A stretch of DNA of 12,008 bases from DATKKX01 sp035542775. GTDB taxonomy: Bacteria > Planctomycetota > Phycisphaerae > UBA1845 > UTPLA1. The notes beneath the pieces were generated by a model. That model saw nothing but the letters and a program-made list of their open reading frames with translations. It was not told the DNA's origin and did not search any database. A program made the translations under genes and the position numbers. How positions within the stretch are numbered: the first letter of the stretch is position 1; each line of letters starts with the position of its first letter. The stretch is from assembly GCA_035542775.1 (NCBI GenBank), contig DATKKX010000453.1, forward strand, positions 1 through 12,008. Reading direction: 5' to 3'. Of the stretch, positions 7,202-12,008 are shown piece after piece.

Positions 7202-8238
7202 GCGTCCTTGAAGTGCTGCCAGCCACGAGACTCTATCCGTTCACGCCGACCATCGTCACGCCGCAACCAGATGCCCCGCCCTTTGACCGCCATGCCAATC
7301 CTCGTCCATTGATCCGGCGGCCGGGCGGTGGCGTCTCCTCTGACCATATCCGACTGGCGGAGGATTGACAGTCCGGGTCGGTCCACGGCGAACAGCAACT
7401 CGAAATCCTCTCCGTCGTTCAGCAGGTGATCGGTCGGACTACGACCATCCTCCCGCGCCGCGGCCACGGCCGCCTGCGAGACGACACATTCCATCGCTGC
7501 GGAATCAAATTCGATTCCGCAGCCGGAGGCATCCGCCATTCGCGCGGCGTCAATGGAGAGCCCGTCACTGAGGTCCATCATCGCGGACAGGTGCTTGCCC
7601 AAACCGGCCGCCAACCAATGTGCCTCTCGCACTCGGGGCTCAAAAATCAGGTGGTGGGGCAAGCGCGGCCTGCCGCTGCCTGGAGGCACGACCAGGCTGC
7701 CGCCAAGCATGCCTGTTACGCACACCGCGTCGCCCGGCCGCATCCGGTTTCGGCGCACCGGTTGGACGCCTTCCCACGGCTCCGCAATCACGATCACGTC
7801 GATCGCTAATGGGTGTGCCCAGCTATTGGTGTCGCCGCCGACGATGGCACACTCGTACGCCGCGGCCAGCTTCTCGATCCCGCTGTACAGTTGTTTCGCC
7901 TGCTCCATGGACCACGCCTGCGGCAGCGCCACGCTGACCAAGGCAAATCGCGGCCGCACGGCCATCGCCGCGCAGTCCGACAGGCTTGCCGCCAGCGACT
8001 TGCGGCCGATCTGCTCGGGCGTATGGGTGGAGGAGTCAAAATCGACGCCGTCCATGAGCATGTCGGCGGTGATCAAGATCGGGGTCGGGCCTGGCTTGGC
8101 CGCGTGCCGCCTGTTTCTAGCAGCCATGCCTGCCCGGAGCATGGCCATATCGTCGCCAATGCCGATCATCACGTCCGCCCGCCGGGCCGAGCTCCGCGAT
8201 GCCAACCACCGCACGAAACTGTCCTCACTCTTTGTCAC
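7198..8238 (-). CDS. thiL: Thiamine-phosphate kinase
   Basis: ThiL phosphorylates thiamine monophosphate to the active cofactor thiamine diphosphate using ATP and magnesium, in the cytoplasm. The 346-residue protein has the family landmarks in order: GIGDDMA at 26-32, ITADMLMDGVDF at 56-67 (the usual thiL DMLVEGVHF equivalent), SLSDCAAMAVRP at 85-96, IVGGDTN at 132-138, VTGMLGGS at 174-181, MMDLSDGLSIDAARMA at 220-235 and LNDGEDFELLF at 273-283. The chain ends in GWQHF, as expected for ThiL. The start is GTG at 8238; no strong ribosome site precedes it, but a good -10 element ends 6 bases upstream, suggesting a leaderless message. A second in-frame GTG lies 8 codons in. It is the first gene of the minus-strand run and overlaps tsaE by 4 bases. 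Confidence 0.95.
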   Translation of the reverse strand: MTKSEDSFVRWLASRSSARRADVMIGIGDDMAMLRAGMAARNRRHAAKPGPTPILITADMLMDGVDFDSSTHTPEQIGRKSLAASLSDCAAMAVRPRFALVSVALPQAWSMEQAKQLYSGIEKLAAAYECAIVGGDTNSWAHPLAIDVIVIAEPWEGVQPVRRNRMRPGDAVCVTGMLGGSLVVPPGSGRPRLPHHLIFEPRVREAHWLAAGLGKHLSAMMDLSDGLSIDAARMADASGCGIEFDSAAMECVVSQAAVAAAREDGRSPTDHLLNDGEDFELLFAVDRPGLSILRQSDMVRGDATARPPDQWTRIGMAVKGRGIWLRRDDGRRERIESRGWQHFKDA

Positions 8239-8244
8239 GCTCTC

Positions 8245-8250
8245 ATTCTA
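8245..8250 (-). promoter_or_regulatory. Candidate -10 element for the thiL operon (leaderless)
   Basis: On the minus strand the hexamer TAGAAT sits at 8250-8245 and is separated from the GTG start at 8238 by exactly 6 bases. A sigma70-type transcript would therefore begin at or next to the G of the start codon. The -35 region at the expected distance is poor (TCGCGG-like). This explains the absence of a Shine-Dalgarno site, but it rests on one hexamer. Confidence 0.35.
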
Positions 8251-8375
8251 TGAGTCTGCCGCATCTCCCGCGAGTCGGACCGGACGGGGTGATCAGGTCT
8301 CGGCCGGCACCCCCAGGTAGCCGGAGGCGGAGGAGCCGCAAAGAAAGGGGGCCTAATTCGGCAGGAAAATATCTG

Positions 8376-8402
8376 TTGCCGGCGGGCGGGCCGGACTACA
8401 AT
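8376..8402 (+). promoter_or_regulatory. Candidate promoter for the cytochrome gene
   Basis: TTGCCG at 8376-8381 and TACAAT at 8397-8402 resemble -35 and -10 hexamers separated by 15 bases, slightly short of the usual 17. It lies about 108 bases before the cytochrome start, leaving a leader of about 100 bases. The leader contains a small hairpin with CCGGG/CCCGG arms (8472-8476 and 8484-8488) just before the ribosome site. The rest of the divergent region from 8251 to 8375 shows no other feature I can support. Confidence 0.4.
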
Positions 8403-8510
8403 CCGGGCGTTCGCGGTTGCCGGAAATCGTTACTTTTCATCGAAGCCTAGTTCTGACGGGGTCAACGACGCCCGGGTACCAATCCCGGCATGCGGCAGGA
8501 GGTAACTGAC

Positions 8511-9911
8511 ATGGTCCAAGACAGGAGAGTGATGCGTGAGTTGCTGGTCGCGGTTTCGGCTGTGACGCTGCTGGGCATCTGGGTTGCATATGCGGCGGAC
8601 GCCCCGCCTTCGAGCTACGCGCCTGTCGCCATGAAGGAGTCCTTCGATCAGGTGATGGTGAAGATGAAAGCCGCCAAGCCGGAGATCATGAAGCGGCAGA
8701 TGGACTTGCTCACCGAACGATACGACCTCAGCGATCGTCCTGCCAAGGGCGTAACCATGCCCCGCGGCAAGCCGGTCCAGGAGGGCGTGCGGGTCAAGCT
8801 CGCCGCCGGAGTGACGTGGGAGAGCCTGGGCAAGATGAAGCCCGATGAAATTCGGGAGAAAGACCTGTTCCCCAAGGGTTTCCTGCCGCTGCCTCATCCC
8901 AACCACCCCGAAGGCGGCATGCTCTTTCCGAAGCAGCATATCGACGAGGTGAAGAAGCAGGAGGGCCGTGACCTGACCCGCTTCGATCTGGACTATGACC
9001 TGCCGGAGCATTTCCTGCCGGAGTTCCCGCCGCCGATCTACCTTACCACGCGCCCTGATCTGGGCGATGTCTCCAAGGGCAAGCTGGTCACCTTCGAGAA
9101 CTACTATGAGCTGTTCAACGGCATCCTCAACCCCAAGCAGCTCGAGGGTTTCCGACTGCTGGTTACGCCGTTTCCCCAGCAGCAGTTTAACCAGACCGAG
9201 GACCGTCGATCAGAGATGCCCAGCCTCGGCGTTGCCTGCTTTGACTGCCACGTGAACGGCCACACCAACGCCGCCACGCATCTGGTGGGCGACATCCGCC
9301 CGCAGGAGTTCCGACACCGTCTGGACACGCCTTCCCTTCGAGGCGTCCATGTCCAGCGGTTGTTCGGTTCGCAACGGGCGTTGCGGAGCATCGAGGACTT
9401 TACCGAGTTTGAGCAGCGGGCGGCTTATTTCGACGGGGATCCGGTGATTGCCACGAAGAAAGGCGTGAACATCCTGGAGCGTGGCAGCCAAGTACACTTC
9501 ATGGCGGAGGTCCAGGAGCTGTTCGATTTTCCGCCGGCGCCGAAGCTCGACATCTTCGGGAAGCTTGATCCGGGCAAGGCCAGCGAGTCAGAAATGCGCG
9601 GGCAGGAGGTGTTCTTCAAGAAGGGCCGCTGTGACGAGTGCCATCCCGCGCCGTACTACACGGACAACACCATGCACAATCTCCAGACCGAGCGGTTTTA
9701 CAAGCCGCGTATGATCAATGGTCGTATGGCCGCCTACGACGGCCCCATCAAGACCTTCCCGTTGCGTGGTATCAAGGACTCGCCACCGTACAACCACGAC
9801 GGTCGCCTGTTGACCCTGGAGGATACGGTGGACTTCTTTAACCTCATTCTGGGCACTGACTTGACGCCGCAGGAGAAGCAGGACCTCGTTGCCTTCCTTC
9901 GCGTCCTGTAG
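8511..9911 (+). CDS. Secreted two-haem c-type cytochrome, CCP/MauG superfamily
   Basis: The start is ATG at 8511, because an ideal AGGAGG site lies 8 bases upstream at 8497-8502; an earlier ATG at 8490 has none. The 466-residue product has a signal peptide (hydrophobic LLVAVSAVTLLGIWVAYA around 11-28, then AADA), so it acts outside the cytoplasmic membrane. Two haem-binding motifs are present: CFDCH at 243-247 and CDECH at 374-378. The second is followed by PAPYYTDNTMHNL and then a C-terminal LRGIKDSPPYNHDGRLLTLEDTVDFF segment, the pattern of di-haem cytochrome c peroxidases and MauG-like proteins. TPSLRG between the haems also fits. Against that, the first haem appears only after about 215 haem-free residues of unknown fold, and the PYMHDG methionine common in the family is Asn here. 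Peroxidase, oxidase or electron-transfer roles all remain possible. Confidence 0.88.
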   Translation: MVQDRRVMRELLVAVSAVTLLGIWVAYAADAPPSSYAPVAMKESFDQVMVKMKAAKPEIMKRQMDLLTERYDLSDRPAKGVTMPRGKPVQEGVRVKLAAGVTWESLGKMKPDEIREKDLFPKGFLPLPHPNHPEGGMLFPKQHIDEVKKQEGRDLTRFDLDYDLPEHFLPEFPPPIYLTTRPDLGDVSKGKLVTFENYYELFNGILNPKQLEGFRLLVTPFPQQQFNQTEDRRSEMPSLGVACFDCHVNGHTNAATHLVGDIRPQEFRHRLDTPSLRGVHVQRLFGSQRALRSIEDFTEFEQRAAYFDGDPVIATKKGVNILERGSQVHFMAEVQELFDFPPAPKLDIFGKLDPGKASESEMRGQEVFFKKGRCDECHPAPYYTDNTMHNLQTERFYKPRMINGRMAAYDGPIKTFPLRGIKDSPPYNHDGRLLTLEDTVDFFNLILGTDLTPQEKQDLVAFLRVL

Positions 9912-9943
9912 AATGCCGGGCCTAGGCTGCGCACTGCCGGCAC

Positions 9944-9980
9944 ACGGCCTCCGCATCGCGATGTGGCGGGGGCCGTCTTT
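9944..9980 (+). terminator. Hairpin between the cytochrome and methyltransferase genes, probable terminator
   Basis: ACGGCCTCCGC (9944-9954) pairs with GCGGGGGCCGT (9966-9976) over 11 positions with one U-G pair, around an 11-base loop. A short CTTT follows. It lies 32 bases after the cytochrome stop. The T-run is weak, so termination may be partial. The hairpin also covers the GTG at 9963, arguing against that codon as the start of the next gene. Confidence 0.5.
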
Positions 9981-10013
9981 GCAGCACAGTGCTTTTGCGC
10001 GGGACCCGATTTT

Positions 10014-11018
10014 ATGCCCAAGAGATGGACTTCAGACAGCGTTTTGGCGTTCGCTCGGACGTTTCAGGGTGCCAGTATTCTCATGGCCGCCGCCGAGCTT
10101 GATCTGTTCAGCGTCTTTACCGACAAGCCGCTCTCCGCCGCCGATATCGCCAGCCAGGTTGGCGCGGACCTTCGTGGCACGACCATCCTGCTCGACGCGC
10201 TGGCGGCCCTCGAGGTGATCAGCAAACGCGTCGACCACTATTCCGCCGGTCCGGCGATCCGTCGGCTGCTGACCGAGAGAGGCCCAGGCAGCGTCCTGGC
10301 GATGGTTCAGCATCAGGCCAATTGCCTCCGCCGCTGGGCCCAACTTGCCAAAGTGGTCAAGACCGGGAAGCCCGCTGAGCGGGTGCCCAGCATTCGCGGC
10401 GAGGCCGGAGACCAGGCCTCGTTCATCACCGCCATGGACAACATTTCGGGCCCTTTGGCCCCCGTGCTGGTTTCGCAGCTCGGTCCGCTCGAGTTCAAGC
10501 ATCTGCTGGACGTGGGCGGAGCATCGGGCACCTGGACAATCGCGTTCCTGCAAACCAACAGCGACGCGACAGCGACGATCTTCGATCTGCCCGACGTGAT
10601 ACCAATGGCCCGGGAGCGAATCGCCAATGCCGGCCTGACCGATCGGGTCCAATTCGCTGCCGGCGATTTTCTTGTCGATGCGCTTCCCAAGGGAGCCGAT
10701 CTGGCCTGGATCAGCGCCATCGTCCACCAGAACTCCCGCGAACAAAACCGGCACCTCTTCGCGGCTGTCCGCGAGGCCCTGGTGCCCGGGGGCCAGATTC
10801 TGATTCGTGACGTGGTCATGGATGAGTCGCGCACCTCGCCTGTCACCGGCGCCATCTTTGCGATCAACATGCTGGTGGCAACCGAAGGGGGAGGAACTTT
10901 CACCTTTGACGAGTTCAGCAAGGACCTGGAGGCCGCCGGTTTGATCAACGCGACACTCGTTCGTAGAGATCCGGAGATGAGCTCCGTGGTGCGAGCCCGC
11001 AAACCTGCGGAGGCGTGA
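10014..11018 (+). CDS. SAM-dependent methyltransferase, O-methyltransferase (AdoMet-MT 2) family
   Basis: The 334-residue protein has the two-part layout of small-molecule O-methyltransferases. An N-terminal winged-helix dimerisation domain covers about 10-85 (ILMAAAELDLFSVF, then SAADIASQVG and LLDALAALEVI). The C-terminal Rossmann domain carries LLDVGGASGTW at 164-174, IFDLPDVI at 189-196 and GDFLVDALPKGADL at 217-230. It then has WISAIVHQNSREQN at 232-245 and ALVPGGQILIRD at 255-266. H238 aligns with the catalytic-base histidine region of this family. Such enzymes methylate hydroxyls on quinones, polyketides or aromatic compounds; the substrate here is unknown. The reading frame extends upstream to GTG 9963, but that lies in the hairpin loop and has no ribosome site, so ATG 10014 is preferred, although its own site is weak. 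The neighbouring genes do not indicate a pathway. Confidence 0.88.
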   Translation: MPKRWTSDSVLAFARTFQGASILMAAAELDLFSVFTDKPLSAADIASQVGADLRGTTILLDALAALEVISKRVDHYSAGPAIRRLLTERGPGSVLAMVQHQANCLRRWAQLAKVVKTGKPAERVPSIRGEAGDQASFITAMDNISGPLAPVLVSQLGPLEFKHLLDVGGASGTWTIAFLQTNSDATATIFDLPDVIPMARERIANAGLTDRVQFAAGDFLVDALPKGADLAWISAIVHQNSREQNRHLFAAVREALVPGGQILIRDVVMDESRTSPVTGAIFAINMLVATEGGGTFTFDEFSKDLEAAGLINATLVRRDPEMSSVVRARKPAEA

Positions 11019-11038
11019 GCGTCGTCGTCCCTAACGTT

Positions 11039-11094
11039 CCTGTGGCGCCGGTGTCCCGTCGACATAGACGTATGCGTCAGATCCGTGCCACAGG
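11039..11094 (+). repeat. Inverted repeat downstream of the methyltransferase gene
   Basis: CCTGTGGC (11039-11046) and GCCACAGG (11087-11094) are perfect reverse complements. The stem extends inward by a G-U and a C-G pair. The 36-base loop holds a nested GACG-TATG-CGTC hairpin at 11067-11078. It starts 20 bases after the stop. No T-run follows, so it is not a typical terminator; it could protect a 3' end, bind a protein or belong to the leader of the next gene. The remaining spacer up to 11210 shows no confident promoter. Confidence 0.5.
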
Positions 11095-11210
11095 AGATCC
11101 GATCGCTTGCTCACATGCCTGGTTTCATTGATCATTACATGAGTCGGTTGAGCATGCCTCTTGGGGCTGGGGAGAGTCGTGATCGGCCATCGAAAGGAAA
11201 AGCGAGGCGT

Positions 11211-12008
11211 ATGGGGAATCTACGTGGTGCAAAACGCTTTGTGACTTGTGCGATTCTGGTTGGTTGCGGCATTTCCCTCGCAGGATGCGGCGGCGGAGGC
11301 GGCAGTCGGAAGGGCAAGATCGTCGTCTATCAATACCCTGAGTTCTATCAGCCCGATCTGAAGACCATCGCGGTGCTGCCGTTTCGCGATCCGCCGCAAG
11401 CCCCCGGTGTCGGTGCCAGGATCAGCGATCAGATCGCAATGCTGCTGACCAAGAACGGCACCTATGAGGTTTATACCCGCACCCACCTTGCCGACGTGCT
11501 TGCCGAGCGGGACCTGGCAGACGCCGGCATCATTGACGCCGACCAGGCCATGCAGATCGGCCAGGCCAAGAGCGTACAGGCCCTGGTCTGCGGAATCTGC
11601 GCTCGGTACGAGACCGCCACCAAGAACGAGACCCGCTTCATGCCGGTTCCGGTCTTTGGCCGCGACGCCCGCGGGAAGCAGGTCATCACCGGCTTCGAGC
11701 AGAAGCCCTACCCCTGGACGCGTCACGATGCCTTCGTGGAGTGCAACGTGGTGATCATCGATGCCAAGACGGGGCGCCACATCGGGGCGGTCAATGAGCC
11801 CACCAACGTCAGCGACTCCGGCAGTCCGCCGCACAAGGGCCCGCCCGAATTGCTGGCCATGGCCGAAGAAGAGCAGGTCGTTCGGATCACCCGCGGACTT
11901 GCTGTCACCCGCAGCGAGATCAAGCTTAAAGGCGACGTGCTCAAGACGGCGGGTGACTTTTATGACGGCAAATGGGAATGGAAAGACCGCTTCCGGCCTT
12001 CCGACGAC
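11211..12008 (+). CDS. CsgG-like lipoprotein (partial, runs off the right edge)
   Basis: The frame is open for 266 codons from ATG at 11211 to the window edge with no stop. The N terminus has basic residues (R5, K8, R9), a hydrophobic core at 10-24 and a clear LAGC lipobox with C26, then a Gly-rich linker (GGGGG). This predicts an outer-membrane or envelope lipoprotein. From about residue 58 the text TIAVLPFRDPP, then an amphipathic ISDQIAMLLTKNGTYEVYTRTHLADVLAER and AMQIGQAKSVQALVCG, follows the CsgG/TolB-N-like pattern of strand, helix, strand, helix. CsgG itself is the curli secretion pore; many distant relatives have no known role. No csgA, csgE or csgF is visible. GAGG at 11204-11207 is only 3 bases from the ATG, and AAGGAA at 11194-11199 is the other possible ribosome site. 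The family call is by pattern and moderate. Confidence 0.8.
   Translation, partial: MGNLRGAKRFVTCAILVGCGISLAGCGGGGGSRKGKIVVYQYPEFYQPDLKTIAVLPFRDPPQAPGVGARISDQIAMLLTKNGTYEVYTRTHLADVLAERDLADAGIIDADQAMQIGQAKSVQALVCGICARYETATKNETRFMPVPVFGRDARGKQVITGFEQKPYPWTRHDAFVECNVVIIDAKTGRHIGAVNEPTNVSDSGSPPHKGPPELLAMAEEEQVVRITRGLAVTRSEIKLKGDVLKTAGDFYDGKWEWKDRFRPSDD

Noticed and set aside
8490..8510. Earlier ATG for the cytochrome gene
   Set aside because: The AGGAGG site lies downstream of it and is placed correctly for ATG 8511.
11220..11834. A 204-codon minus-strand open frame
   Set aside because: It overlaps the lipoprotein whose signal peptide, lipobox and CsgG-like pattern are coherent; the antisense translation shows no domain.
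1..12008. CRISPR array, toxin-antitoxin pair, phage or transposon genes, tRNA
   Set aside because: No regularly spaced repeats, transposase or integrase motifs, small paired antitoxin genes or cloverleaf were found on either strand by reading.

Overview
The window is about 12 kb of GC-rich, gene-dense bacterial DNA. The pairing of a PfaD-type enoyl reductase with a PfaA-type ketosynthase, small-residue-rich lipoproteins and a two-haem cytochrome of the peroxidase superfamily suggest an environmental bacterium. Planctomycetota (Phycisphaerae-like) is my best guess, but no rRNA or other marker here proves it. No tRNA, rRNA, CRISPR, insertion sequence, phage gene or origin is recognisable.

Layout. 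Positions 1 to 8238 carry one minus-strand run of eight genes, read right to left: thiL (thiamine-phosphate kinase), tsaE (tRNA t6A ATPase), rph (RNase PH), a SPOR-like lipoprotein, rdgB (house-cleaning NTP pyrophosphatase), ispH (isoprenoid HMBPP reductase), pfaD (enoyl reductase) and the N-terminal ketosynthase of a large PfaA-like synthase that runs off the left edge. Junctions are tight: a 4-base ATGA overlap for thiL/tsaE, stop directly followed by start for rph/lipoprotein, and 15, 13 and 9 bases at three others. Only two spacers are larger (88 and about 117 bases), and both hold inverted repeats. A 272-base divergent region follows. On the plus strand come a secreted two-haem c-type cytochrome, an O-methyltransferase-like SAM enzyme, and the start of a CsgG-like lipoprotein that runs off the right edge.

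How the genes fit together. The right part of the minus run is housekeeping: cofactor, tRNA, RNA and nucleotide-pool maintenance. It leads into an isoprenoid gene and then a secondary-lipid or polyketide synthase of the family that makes polyunsaturated fatty acids and related long-chain lipids. PfaD supplies the trans-acting enoyl reductase for the modular PfaA enzyme just downstream, so those two genes very likely work together. A functional link between them and the housekeeping genes is only inferred from shared transcription. The plus-strand genes show no clear common pathway.

The most interesting points are the pfaD-before-pfaA locus fused to a housekeeping operon, an N-terminal small-residue/hydrophobic extension on PfaD, an ispH with no in-frame ATG or GTG start, a possible tandem SPOR-like lipoprotein, a long haem-less N-terminal region on the cytochrome, and a predicted leaderless thiL transcript.
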